A stretch of 64,000 bases of DNA, taken from assembly GCA_026122225.1 (NCBI GenBank), contig JANEZZ010001905.1, positions 434,001-498,000 on the forward strand, written 5' to 3'. This DNA is from Heloderma charlesbogerti (lineage: Eukaryota; Chordata; Lepidosauria; Squamata; Helodermatidae). The notes beneath the pieces are model-generated. The model saw only the letters and a program-made list of their open reading frames with translations. It was not told the DNA's origin and did not search any database. Shown piece after piece: positions 11,240-22,043 of this stretch (its first letter is position 1; every line of letters starts with the position of its first letter). A program made the position numbers and the translations under genes.

Positions 11240-12150
11240 TGCAAAACAATGCAGGGGGACGGGTCATATTTCTTTAGATTTGGTCTCCCCAAATCTATGA
11301 GAGAAAGTAACAGAGCAGCAAGAGGAAATTAGTTTAGGACAGTTAAAGTTTACTTTGAGTACCAGGACTAACAAGTTGGCTGGCGGGTGGGGTGGGGGGA
11401 AGGGGGCTGCAAGGAATTTCTGGAGAGGGGAACAAAGGCTGCCCCCACTTGGTGGCATCTCCCAACCCATCATGAGCTTCCTGCTCAACTGGCCTTGAAG
11501 CCCAGCTGTCTGGCACTATCGGAATGACTGCTGAGGTTCTGGGCCTGAGTGATACAGCAGGGTGTGGGTGTGTATTTTGATCTCTCCCAGTTTGTAGTAC
11601 ATGACAGAAGAGTGGTGGTGGTGGTGTGTGCATGCGGGGTGGGTGGAGAAAGCTAGTGACAATGGTGGGGAGAAGGGGGGGCACTGAGGGGGGCATTGAG
11701 GGTGCCTTGGCCAAGGGCCGTGAGGAGCCTGGAGCCGGCACTGCTGACAATCTAGGAGGCAGAACACAAAGCAAAGAAGGAACAGAGGAAGGAAGAGAGA
11801 AACGCGCAGTCCGTGGATGAGCAGTGACGTGAATGGGGGGCCAGTGTGGAATGGCCGTGGCCGGAGTGTGCTGTGGGAGCGGAGCCGCCAAGGGGCAGAG
11901 GTTCCCAGGCAGCGGGACGGAGGGGGCCCTGTTGTCCCATCTCTCCTAGGCTTAAGGATTTGCCACACTGTTTTTAAAACAACAAGAATTCCAGCTTTCA
12001 CAAGAAGGAGTTGAACTCCAAATCCTCCACTTCCATGGTATGATGGCAGAAGCACAGAACAAAACCAGGCTTTTAAAAAATGTTACTTTTCCAGGGATTT
12101 CCCATGGATTATTTGAAAGCTACTGATGACATCAGGGATCATCATCATCA
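11240..12150. other. Gene-free stretch
   Basis: G-rich on the plus strand (11375-11410, 11636-11700), with no exon recognised. The proline-rich minus-strand open frames at 11343-12055 look like products of composition. Confidence 0.45.
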
Positions 12151-12152
12151 TC

Positions 12153-12187
<35 letters not shown>

Positions 12188-12190
12188 TTT
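12153..12190 (+). repeat. (TTTA)n microsatellite at an old repeat tail
   Basis: About nine TTTA units. Next to it, 12191-12236 reads as the complement of a SINE/LINE 3' end ('ataccact', 'ctctaagcagtt'), so the microsatellite is probably the tail of an old minus-strand retroelement. Confidence 0.7.
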
Positions 12191-12236
12191 GTAATACTTA
12201 TATACCACTTAATATAATAAAATCTCTAAGCAGTTA

Positions 12237-12507
12237 ATGATAGTGACAGGGATAACCAAGAGAAGACTGTTTTTATTTCTGTTACACGTATTTAGGCTTT
12301 ACAGCAGGGCAGGGATGCGAGGGGGTCATGCCAGAAGCATAACAGAAAATATGAGGCTCAAGGACGGATTTGAAGAGAAGCAAAGAACTGGCCTTACAGA
12401 GGTGTGTCCTGGGAGGGAATTCCAGCCATGCAGGCCAGCAGGGCAAAAAACGTCAGAGGCTTTTGAGGAAGCGGGAGACTGGGGGTGGGCATGGGGGAGT
12501 GAATGTC
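12237..12507. other. Unclassified old repeat hosting an L2 insertion
   Basis: The sequence is purine-rich, with no gene seen. It resumes after the L2 copy at 14283-14429 (purine-rich 'gaggactttgaaggcaaaga'), so the L2 interrupts one older unit of unknown class. Confidence 0.35.
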
Positions 12508-12514
12508 ATGGGGA

Positions 12515-14046
12515 CAAGGTGCTTGGCCAAGCCCGATCGACCCCCTGTGTGCTTGACCCTTGCCCTTCATGGCTTATTAAATCAAACAAGGAGGGGTTGT
12601 CCGGCTGGGTCCAGGAGGTTGCAAATTCCTCCTTGAGAGAGGGAGTGGTGCCTGCTGCTTTAAAAGAGGCAGTAATTAGACCACTCCTGAAAAAGCCTAA
12701 CCTGGACCCAGAGAATGTTAACAATTATAGGCCAGTGGCCAACATCCCCTTCCTGGGCAAGGTGCTTGAGCGGGTGGTTGTAGGACAGCTCCAGGCACTC
12801 TTGAATGAAATGGATTATCTAGATCCATTTCAATCGGGCTTCAGGCCTGGTTTTGGAACGGAAACTGCCTTGGTCGCCCTGTGGGATGACTTCTGCTGGG
12901 AGAGGGACAGGGAGTGCGACCCTGTTGATTCTCCTGGACCTCTCAGCGGCTTTCGATACCATCGACCATGGTATCCTTCTGGATAGGTTGTCTGGGTTGG
13001 GAGTTGGAGGCACTGCACTACAGTGGTTCCGCTCCTACTTGGATGGCCAACTCCAGAAGGTGGTGCTGGGGGATTACTGCTCTGTGCCATGGCAATTGTG
13101 CCATGGGGTTCCACAGGGCTCTATTTTATCCCCCATGCTGTTTAACATCTACATGAAACCGCTGGGGGAGGTTATCCGGAGGTGTGGGCTGAGGTGCCAT
13201 CAATATGCAGATGACACCCAGCTCTACCTCTCTTTTACATCAAAACCAGGTGAGGCAGTGGCTGTTCTGAAGCAGTGCCTCGGCACGGTAATGGACTGGA
13301 TGAGGGCCAATAAACTGAAACTCAATCCAGACAAGACGGAGGTACTGTTAGTGGGTGGTTCGTCTGCCCGGCTAGGTGATATTCAACCTGTTCTGGAGGG
13401 GGCTGCACTCCCCCTAAAGGAGCAGGTTCGTAGTTTGGGGGTGCTCTTGGATCCAGAACTGTCACTTGAGGCACAGGTGAACTCAGTGGCACGGAGCACT
13501 TTTTATCAGCTTAGGCTGGTATACCAACTACGCCCTTATCTGGACAGAGATAGCCTTGCTACAGTTATCCACGCTCTGATAACGTCTCATCTGGATTACT
13601 GCAATGCGTTATACGTGGGGCTGCCTTTGAAAACGGTCCGGAAACTTCAGCTGGTCCAAAATAGGGCAGCAAGATTGTTAACAGGGACTGGCCTGTGAGC
13701 TCATATTACGCCAGTACTTTTCCAGCTGCACTGGCTGCCAGTCCATTTCCGGGCCCAATTCAAAGTGCTGGTGTTAACATTCAAAGCCCTTAACGGCTTG
13801 GGGCCAGGTTACCTGAAGGATCGCCTCCTCCCATATGTGCCTTCCCGGACCTTAAGATCATCATCAGCGGCCCTTCTCCGTGAACCCCTGCCAAAGGAAG
13901 TGAGGCGGGTGGCTACTAGGAGGAGGGCTTTTTCTGCTGTGGCACCCCGGCTCTGGAATGAGCTCCCTAGTGAGGTTCGCCTGGCGCCTACATTGTACTC
14001 CTTTCGGCGCCAGGTGAAGACCTTTTTATTTTCCCAGGCATTTTAG
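12515..14046 (+). pseudogene. L2 ORF2 remnant (reverse transcriptase), two lesions
   Basis: Encodes the RT core: 'RPVANIPFLGKVLERVV', '[16 protein letters not shown]', '[10 protein letters not shown]', and the catalytic '[10 protein letters not shown]' near 13205-13234, followed by the L2 C-terminus. Compared with the intact copy there is a 2-base loss near 12911 ('gggagtgcg' for 'gggggagtgcg') that shifts the frame. A TGA at 13696-13698 replaces a CGA arginine codon. All RT motifs are still legible, so the copy is young but dead. Confidence 0.88.
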
Positions 14047-14275
14047 CATTTTAGCTTTCTAAATTTTTATCTTTGCTGTTTTAAATCTGTATTTTAAACT
14101 CCTGCACTGCTGCTAGGTTTTATTGTGGTTGTATTGTTATATTGTGGTTTTAATGTTCTGTATATTTTAAATTGTTTTATTGTGTGTTGCTTGGATTTAA
14201 TTTTTGTGAACCGCCCAGAGAATTTCGGCTATTGGGCGGTATAGAAATGAAATAAATACATACATACATACATAA
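12515..14275 (+). mobile_element. L2 LINE, 5'-truncated, recent copy
   Basis: It is nearly identical to the 3' half of the full-length L2 at 57883-61564. It starts inside the linker before the reverse transcriptase domain and runs through the whole RT, the C-terminus and the 3' UTR, ending in a (TACA)n tail. ATGGGGA at 12508-12514 and 14276-14282 is a plausible 7-bp target duplication. Truncation at the 5' end is usual for LINEs. Confidence 0.92.
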
Positions 14276-14429
14276 ATGGGGAAGGGATGACTGGGATAGC
14301 AGAGTGGAGAGGTAAGGGGTGCCAGCCAGGGAGGACTTTGAAGGCAAAGAAGGATGAGGAGTTTCTGATGGATCTGGGAGCAGCCAGGATGTGGGTTTTG
14401 TGAGTGGTGTAACTACTACTAACATGTCA

Positions 14430-14815
14430 TTGACAACCCCCTGCTCAATGCAGGAATCCAAGTCAGAGCATCCCTGACAGATAGCTGTCCAGCTCCATCT
14501 TGAATGCTCCAGTGTGGGAGAGCCCACCACCGCCCTGCATAATTGGTTCCAATGTCGTATTGCTCTAGCAGTCAGGAAGTTTTTCTGATGTTCAGCTGGA
14601 ATCTGGCTTCCTGTAACTTGAGCCCAGTATTCCATGTCCTGCACTCTGGGATGATCGAGAAGAGATCCTGGCCTTCCTCTCTGGGACAACCTTTCAAGTA
14701 CTTGAAGAGCACTATCCTATCTCCCTGCAGTCTTCTCTTCTCGAGGCTAAACATGCCCAGTTCTTTCGGTCTCTCCTAATAGGGCTTTGTTTCCAGTCCC
14801 CTGACCATCTTCCAT
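14430..14815 (-). mobile_element. CR1 LINE 3' end (family A)
   Basis: The minus-strand translation gives the CR1 C-terminal tail ('FSLEKRRLQGDRIVLFKYLK', then 'DLFSIIPECRTWNTGLKLQE'), followed by the family-A 3' UTR. The terminal ATTCTATGAT-type repeat is lost. The same tail occurs at 20.1, 61.6 and 63.7 kb. Confidence 0.85.
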
Positions 14816-15124
14816 CATCTTTAGGCAGGTGGCTGAGTCACTGTAAAGCTATTTAATTCTCCCTCCCTGCAAACAGGACCCCTCCCTCAGTGATGCTCAC
14901 GTTGCTTTATTTGCAATGGGGTAGCTGCAGGGCGTGCACACTACTGCACAGATGAGTAAAGCAGCAACACGTGGCTGACCCCCATGCCACCTCACAACAC
15001 TCTGAGGTGCAGCCCCAGGTATCTCAACAAGCAAAGTCACAGCTCAAGACACCAGGGATGCTGCTGCAAGCCCCAAAGGCCATGACAGTAAGGCTGTAGG
15101 CAGCCTTAAAAACCTACGTATTTG
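14816..15124. other. Gene-free stretch
   Basis: Nothing recognised. Confidence 0.4.
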
Positions 15125-15210
15125 GGGGGTCCCGTAGTTCAGTGGCGGAGCACGTGTGCTCCATGCAGAAGGCCCCAGGTGCAATTCACGGAATTCAGTG
15201 TCGGCCCAGA
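15125..15210 (+). mobile_element. tRNA-headed SINE, head fragment
   Basis: 'cccgtagttcagtggcgg' and 'ccatgcagaaggccccaggt' match the head of the SINE family seen at 11038 and 15331. The body is not clearly preserved after about 15210. Confidence 0.55.
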
Positions 15211-15330
15211 ATATTCTGGCCCTGAAACAGAGATCAGATGGCACCCCACTCCCCCTTAGGGCCAACACCTGCTGCACCGGTCAGATCTCAGTGGCTGCCT
15301 TCATCTGTCTTGGGGCCACCGAGAGAGGGG

Positions 15331-15510
15331 AGGGGCCACGGCTCAGTGGCGGAGCCCCTGCTTGTCATGCAGAAGGCCCCCCCATTCGATCCCCAGCAGC
15401 ATCTCCAGGGAGGGCGAGAAAAGGATCCTGCCCTGGAGAGCTGCTGCTGCCAGCTAGCGTCAACAATACTGGGCTAGACGGACTCGGTATAATTTATAGC
15501 TACTGCTTCC
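15331..15510 (+). mobile_element. tRNA-headed squamate-type SINE
   Basis: A-box-like 'ggctcagtggcgg' and B-box-like 'cattcgatccccag' form the tRNA-related head. The body includes 'ctggagagctgctgctgcca' and 'caatactgggctagacgga', as in the other copies. It lies about 120 bases downstream of a second head fragment, so two SINEs inserted close together or the region was duplicated. Confidence 0.75.
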
Positions 15511-16515
15511 ATTTCTATGCTGCTGCCATATTGCTTATTTCCAGCCCTGATATGGCGTCTTTGGTGACAGGATCTCTGGCAGCAGGACTGAAAAATCCTC
15601 CCCCTGCTTGAGAACCCTGGCAGGGCCTGCCAACTGCAAGAGGCAGTCCTGGATGGGATAGGACAGCCACCTGGTTCAGGCTCTGGCAGTTCAGAGCCAG
15701 GAGATATTCTCATCCCTCTGTGCATCTGCTGGGAAGAGGGGCTGGGGAGGAAGCAGAATTTGCAAGCCTCACACATCCATCCCACAACCCATGCACTCCA
15801 CTGCCCGTCAATTGCTGGACGACCTTAGAAGTGGCACCCTGCGGGCAGCCTGAAAATCACCCTGCATTTTCCTGTCTTCCCTGCCACGGAGGGGGCGGCC
15901 CTGATGTATTTATCGCTGTGTGAGCTCTGCTGGCTAAAAACTGTACAGGAGAGCAACTCATCGGTGCTGTGGAGGATCGCCTTGCAAGAGCTCTTTTCCT
16001 CTTTCCTGAGCTTTGGCTGGAAGCTGCTCCTGTCCTCGTAAGCTTCCAAGCCTAGGAAATCCATGGATCAAGCTTGTGTACCACAAACCATCAGGCTGTG
16101 TGTTCAGCATCCCTCAGCTAGGATTAGTGATCCAGCTTGGGCTCAGCTTCACCTTCTGGCTCTGTGTTGTACTCAGAAGCACTAACATTGATCCAAACCC
16201 CAAATCTCTCAAGTGGGGACAGGTGATGGGGGAATGACTCCTTGTATCAGAGAAAGCAGCGTTGTGTCCCCAAACAACCTTTGACCAGTTCTGCCTTTCA
16301 AGGTGAAAATATGCCTTTGGAGGAAGAGGCGGAGGGGGGGCAGTTTTTTGTGGGTAGAAAATATGATTTAGAAAGCAACAATCTAATAAGGGTGAGCTGG
16401 GTTTCTTCCCCAGAAGGAAAGTGCACTGTTATTCTGTTTGCAAGACTGCTCTAAAAAATGTTGCTGCCGAGTGACTTTAAGGAACAATAGTGGCCCCTGG
16501 GCATTAGTGACCAAG
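15511..16515. other. Gene-free stretch
   Basis: No exon or repeat was securely recognised. Confidence 0.4.
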
Positions 16516-18866
16516 TTGTTGTTGTTGTTGTTCAGTCGTTCAGTCGTGTCCGACTCTTCGTGACCCCATGGACCATAGCACGCCAGGCCTTCCTGTCCTG
16601 CGCTCTCTCCCGGAGCGTGCTCAAGTCCATATACATTGCATCGGTGATGCTATCTAGCCATCTCATCCTCTGCCATCCCCTTCTCCTTTTGCCTTCAGTC
16701 TTTCCCAGCATCAGGGTCTTTTCCAGTGACCTTTCTCTTCGCATTAGGTGGCCAAAATATTTGAGCTTCATCTTCAGTATCTGTCCTTCCAATGAGCACT
16801 TAGGGTCGATTTCCTTTAGGATTGACTGATTTGACCTCCTTGCAGTCCAGGGGAATCGTAAGAGCCTTCTCCAGCACCACAGTTCGAAAGCATCAATTCT
16901 TCGGCGCTCAGCCTTCCTTATAGTCCAGCTCTCACAGCCATACATTACTACTGGGAAAACCATAGCTTTGATTAGACGGACCTTTGTCGGCAAGGTGATG
17001 TCTGTGCTTCTTACTATGCTGACTAGGTGTGCCATAGCTTTCCTCCCAAGGAGCAAGCGTCTTTTAATTTCATGGCTACAGTCACCGTCTGCGGTGATCT
17101 TGGAGCCCAAGAAAGTAAAATCTGTCACTGCTTCCATTTCTTCCCCTTCTATATGCCAGGAAGTGATGAGGCCAGATGCCATGATCTTCGTTTTTTTAAT
17201 GTTGAGTTTCAAACCAGCTTTTGCACTCTCCTCTTTCACCCTCAACAAGAGGCACTTTAGATCCTCTTCGCTTTCTGCCATTAGGGTGGTATTGTCTGCA
17301 TATCGGAGGTTGTTGATAATTCTCCCGGCAATCTTAATTCCGACCTCTGATTCATCCAACCCGGCATTTCTCATGATGTACTCTGCATATAAGTTAAATA
17401 AGCAGGGTGACAATATGCAGCCTTGTCGTACTCCTTTCCCAATTTTGAACCAATCGGTTGTTCCATGTCTGGTTCTTACTGTTGCTTCTTGACCCTCGTA
17501 CAGGTTTCTCAGGAGACAGGTAAGGTGGTCTGGTACTCCCATCACTTTAAGAATTTGCCAGAGTTTGTTGTGATCCACACAATCAAAGGCTTTAGCGTAG
17601 TCAATGAAGCAGAAATAGACGTTTTTCTGGAATTCTCTTGCTTTCTCCATGATGCAGCGAATGTTGGCGATTTGATCTCTAGTTCCTCTGCCTCTTCTAA
17701 ACCCAGCTTGTACTTCCGGTAGTTCTCGGTTCGCATACTGCTGAAGCCTAGCTTGTAGGATTTTGAGCATCACCTTGCTGGCATGTGAAATGAGCGCAAT
17801 TGTGCGGTAGTTTGAACACTCTCTGTCGTTGCCCTTCTTTGGAATTGGAATGTAAACTGACGTTTTCCAGTCTTGTGGCCACTGTTGAGTGTTCCAGAGT
17901 TGTTGGCATATTGAATGCAGCACTTTAACGGCATCATCTTTTAGGATTTTAAATAGCTCAGCTGGAAGACTGTCATCTCCGCTAGCTTTGTTGTTACTAA
18001 TGCTTCCTAAGGCCCACTTGATTTCACTCTCGAGGATGTCCGGCTCAAGTTCAGTGACCGCACTCTCATGGCTATCAGGGACATTCAGATCTTTCCTGTA
18101 TAGTTCTTCTGTGTATTCTTGCCACCTCTTCTTAATCTCATCTGCTTCTGTTAGGTCCCTCCCTTCTTTGTCCTCTATCATGCCTGTCTTTGCACAAAAC
18201 GTTCCCTTGAGATCTCCAATTTTCTTGAAGAGATCTCTAGTCTTTCCCATTCTGTTGTTTTCCTCGATTTCTTTGCATTGTTCATTTAAGAAGGCCTTCT
18301 TGTCTCTCCTTGCTATTCTCTGGAACTCTGCATTCAGTTGGATATATCTTCCCCTTTCTCCCTTGCTTTTTGCTTCCCTTCTTTCCTCAGCTACTTGTAA
18401 AGCCTCATCAGACAGCCACTTGGCTTTCTTGCATTTCTTTTTCTTTGGGATGGATTTCGTTGCTGCCTCCTGAACAATGTTACGGACCTCCGTCCATAGT
18501 TCCTCAGGCACTCTGTCTATCAGGTCTAATCCCTGAAATCTATTCCTCACCTCCACTGTATATTCATAAGGGATGTGATTTAGGTCATACCTGAATGGTT
18601 TAGTGGTTTTCCCTACGTTCTTCAATTTAAGCTGAAATTTTGCAAGAAGCAGCTCATGATCTGAGCCACAGTCAGCTCCAGGTCTTGTTTTTACTGACTG
18701 TATAGCGCTTCTCCATCTTTGGCTGCAAAGGACATAATCAATCTGATTTCAATATTGACCATCTGGTGATGTCCATGTGTAGAGTCGTCTCTTGTGCTGT
18801 TGGAAAAGAGTGTTTGCTATGATCAGCGTGTTCTCTTGGCAAAACTCTATTAGCTTTTGTCCAAGT
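16516..18866 (-). mobile_element. BovB (RTE) LINE, long 5'-truncated copy
   Basis: The 3' end on the minus strand carries the diagnostic BovB terminus 'cgactgaacgactgaacaac' with an (AAC)n tail. The body encodes the C-terminal part of the endonuclease, the whole reverse transcriptase and the C-terminal domain. BovB is abundant in squamates and ruminants. The element stops near 18866 within the endonuclease. A 5-base CCAAG repeat at the two ends could be a target duplication but is too short to be sure. Confidence 0.92.
16532..18625 (-). pseudogene. BovB endonuclease/reverse transcriptase, long ORF with YADN box
   Basis: This is an open frame of 697 codons. RT motifs in order are 'PIPKKGNDRECSNYRTIAL', 'FIDYAKAFDCVDH' (about residue 337), 'VRQGCILSPCLFNLY' (about 398) and the catalytic box at about 443-446. 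That box reads YADN instead of YADD: the codon at 17291-17293 (complement) is AAT where the sister copies have GAT. Loss of this aspartate should abolish polymerisation. The upstream frame continues into the endonuclease ('IDYVLCSQRWRSAIQSV', 'GSDHELLLAKFQLKLK') and is cut from this ORF only by one in-frame TGA at 18749-18751, a CGA arginine codon in the copy at 52.6 kb. The ORF is long because the copy is young, not because it is functional. Automated pipelines may mislabel it as a host gene. Confidence 0.9.
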
Positions 18867-19385
18867 AACCGTAGCTTTCAATATAGTATTAAGAAGGGAT
18901 GTGTGCTGTGGGGACTGCAGAGCAAACTCAGGTCTGTGTCCTCCCTTTTCCGCTGAGCTTCTTGGTGGTGCACATGAAGCTGCCTGGCACGGAGGAAGCC
19001 CCTGGGCTGATCGAGCCCCATATACTCCCTTCTGTCTTGCAACAGCTCTCTAGGGCAGACCTTATGCTGGAAAAGGTTCCCTACTGCTGTTCAAGGGGCT
19101 CAGGCAGAGAGGGGTCATTGCCTAGCCCTGCTGCTTGAAATCATTTTAGTCAAAGACCAGGGTGCCAGGACTCAGGACAACACGCTGGTGTCCCTCACAC
19201 ACAGTGTATTCCCAAGAAGCATTGCAAGAACTCTCATCTGCCAAACATGACCAGTCCATGTACAACTCCCCTCGCACAAAACTCCTTTTTATCATTTGCA
19301 GAGGAAGCCATCATTACATGCACAAATATGACTCCAGCGGAGGGGGTCTTTGCACATCACAATTGGAGATCAATTAGCTTAGATG
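18867..19385. other. Gene-free stretch
   Basis: Nothing recognised. Confidence 0.4.
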
Positions 19386-20140
19386 TGGACCAGTGCAAAC
19401 CTAGCCTGGTAGAGGTGGTCTTGGAGGTGGTGCTGAGGACCCCAAGGGAAGTCTTGGGAGACTTCCACATATATGCTGAGGCCACCTTATCCAGAAGAGC
19501 TCAGGATTTCATGGCTGCTGTGGCAACCATGGGCCTGCCTCAAATTATATCAGGCCCAATGCCAAGGTCCCAGAGCTTATCTTGGTCTCCAGGCAACGAA
19601 TCCTTGTCTCTGCTCTCTGGGGGAAAAGATCTGTGTTTGCTTTGCAAGCCTTTCCTCCCTGGCACCAATTAGCAAAACACTGCATGCAGCATTACAAGCC
19701 TGTTTTGAGAACAGAGCAAGGGAACCGCCAAAGGCAAGTCGTGGCTCATCATGGCTTCCAGTTCACTTCCATGCACACCCACACCAACTTGTAGAATGTG
19801 ATCATCAGTCATGTTAAACCAACATGGTACATGGTACATGACACATGTGACAGGACATACTCTAGATGTGGTGTTCTGTACAGGATTGGGAAAAGGTGAT
19901 CTGCGGGTGGGGGGAAGCGATATGTCATGTACAGATCTCTATCTGATCAGCTTTGGGCTTCACGTAGCTTCTGATCTCCCCAGGGATGGGGCACCAATTT
20001 TAATGGTCCACCCCTGTAGGTTGATGGATTAAGATGGTTTCTTGAAGTCACTGGGGAAATTTCCTGCAGTTTGGTCAGTTCAGTTTTGCTGAGGCCTTGC
20101 TCGCTACTTGGAATGAGGAGAGGGCTTCAGGCAATGATAC
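19386..20140 (+). mobile_element. Old L2 LINE relic (endonuclease domain)
   Basis: The translation 'LVEVVLEVVLRTPREVLGDF' and 'RAQDFMAAVATMGLPQIISG' aligns with the endonuclease of the full-length L2 (there 'LTEVVSDLVLRTPRMMVLGD' and 'AAQDFMAAMTTMGLSQHVIG'). A second segment, about 19845-20120, continues as 'GHTLDVVFCTGLGKGDLRV' and 'MVHPCRLMD'. About 230 unrelated bases at 19610-19840 separate the two. Multiple stops and frameshifts make this the oldest L2 in the window. Confidence 0.75.
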
Positions 20141-20142
20141 AG

Positions 20143-20555
20143 AGAATCATAGAATAGTAGGGTTGGAAGGGGCCTACAAGACCATCGAGTCCAACCCCCT
20201 GCTCAGTGCAAAAATCCAAGTCAGAGCATCCCTGACAGGTGGCTGTCCAGCCTCGTCTTGAAGGCCTCCAGTGTGGGAGAGCCCACCGCCTCCCTAGCGA
20301 ATTGGTTCCATTGCCGTATTGCTCTGACAGTCAGGAAGTTTTTCCTGATGTTCAGCCAGAATTTGGCTTCCTGGAATTTGAGCCCATTATTCCGTGTCTT
20401 GCACTCAAGGATGATGCTGGAGAAGAGAACCTGGCCTTCCTCTTTGTGACAACCTTCTGAGTACTTGAAGAGCGCTATCCTGTCTCCCCTCAGTCTTCTC
20501 TTCTCCACGCTAAACATGCCCAGTTCTTTCAGTCTCTCCTCATAGGACTTTGTTC
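20143..20555 (-). mobile_element. CR1 LINE 3' end (family A)
   Basis: The plus strand opens with 'gaatcatagaatagtagg' and 'ggttggaaggggcc', the complement of the CR1 terminus. The minus-strand frame 20221-20517 encodes the CR1 C-terminus ('FSVEKRRLRGDRIALFKY', 'FLTVRAIRQWNQFAREAVGS'). The copy is 5'-truncated and abuts the old L2 relic. Confidence 0.88.
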
Positions 20556-20574
20556 AGTCTCAAACATCCTTGGC

Positions 20575-20745
20575 TGAATCTTGTAGCCATGTTGGCTCCT
20601 TGATAATCTGAGAAACTGAGGGCATTCATGACACAATGAAGATGAGTTCTGTAGAACACAAAAGCTTGCTCAGTACTCTGCCCATTTTGTTTGGCTGACC
20701 CTGCAGCCCTTTCAATACAGTTTGTAGAACTCAATTTTTCTCAGT
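20575..20745 (+). repeat. Unclassified interspersed repeat
   Basis: The segment 'aacacaaaagcttgctcag' followed by 'ttttgtttggctgaccc' resembles 27560-27665 ('ctgtaaagcttgctgacc', 'tttggttggcccta'). This suggests two copies of one repeat family that I cannot name. Confidence 0.35.
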
Positions 20746-21910
20746 GCAAAATCTGAGAATACCATAGAATATCATGTTTATTAAACATATTTATTAAGTC
20801 CATAGGCTTGAGACCCTGAGTAATGAGGGAGTGGCTGTTGCCACCCTCTGGCTGTGGAAAAATATTTTTTTTCTTTAAGCCACTTGGTTGCAAAGTCAAG
20901 ACACATCAAAGCTGTATGAGCGACGTGGGAATCGGCTTCTGATCGCTGCAGATGATTTCAAAGGACGATGCACCTTTCCCCCCTCACTGCTGCCTCCCCT
21001 GAATTGTTGCCTTCACTGTTGCCAGCATCTGTGGGATTAGATAGCAAGGAGCCCCCGGGGCGGGACAGGAGTTGTGTGGAGCTCGGACTTCCCCAGTGTT
21101 GTCAGGCACTTTGAAGTGGTTTCCCTTGACGCAGAAGTATCTGAGGCTTTTTGTGGGGAGGCAGGGTCCCTGCAGCAAAGATGAGTGTCCCAAAGGGGTG
21201 TGTGTATGTGCGTGGGGGTGTATGTGAAGACGACTGCAGCTGAGCTCTTGCATGCACAAACCAGGCAGTCCAGAGCCAACCAACCCCCCTCTGCGTGCTC
21301 CCATGCATGCTGCAGAACACCTTGCCCAAAGTCTTCTGTGTAGGAAGGAAGGATTTCCCAGCTCAGATGGAAAGAGCTGAGACTTTGTCATTTCTGTAGG
21401 TTTTTAACCCACCCACATCCCCAAAATCTGGCAATATTGGGAATCACTGAGGAATATGCTCCCAGCAAAGGCATATATTAGCAAAGTAGCTGCCTCCAGC
21501 AAAAAAACCTGCCTAGGTAGGTAAGCACAGTATGATCTAAGAGGTGAGAGTTTTGAGTTAATCCATATGGGATTAAGGAATGGGGCACCCTCTCTAGGAG
21601 TGGATCTCTGGGCTCAATATATGCATTTTTAACTCTTGCCATTGTTTTAACTTCAGTTTAACATTATTTTTTGTCTTCAGTATCATTCATCCTGTGTGTG
21701 CATGTGTGCAGATGTTGACTGTACCAAAAATGTGATCCCCCCCTCAGCACTGGTGCAACAAAGCCATTAAAAATTCTTGGTTGAAGGAACAGCGCTGCCA
21801 GTATATCTGTGTGTCATGCAAGAGTGTGGAAAACAGGGGCTGCGTCACACATGCAGAAGCACAAGCATTTGCTTCTCCAACAGGCAATCACCGCACACAC
21901 TAGCCCAACT
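20746..21910. other. Gene-free stretch
   Basis: No exon or repeat was securely recognised. Confidence 0.4.
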
Positions 21911-22043
21911 TTACCCAACCAGTTCCCTCCTGGTGCTTTGGACTCCAACTCCCATCATCTGATAATTAACTGTGCTGGTGGGGGCTGATGGGGGGTTGTA
22001 GTCCAACACATCTGGAGGGCCCCAGATTGAGAAAGCCTTGCTC
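21911..22043. mobile_element. Palindromic MITE, family P (copy 1)
   Basis: The left arm 'ggactccaactcccatcatc' is mirrored by the right arm 'gttgtagtccaacacatc' and 'tggagggccccagattgag'. The same palindrome recurs near 24.4, 29.9, 30.4, 31.2, 31.7 and 38.3 kb, usually flanked by 'ccaac.tggtgccctccag' and its complement. This is the form of a non-autonomous DNA transposon; no transposase was seen. Confidence 0.65.

Noticed and set aside
11343..12055. Proline-rich minus-strand frames of 179-182 codons
   Set aside because: Low-complexity translation of G-rich sequence, two overlapping frames, no domain or splice structure.
16532..18625. A possible single-copy host gene because of the 697-codon frame
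   Set aside because: All motifs are BovB endonuclease/reverse transcriptase, seven other RTE copies lie in the window, and the catalytic box is mutated.
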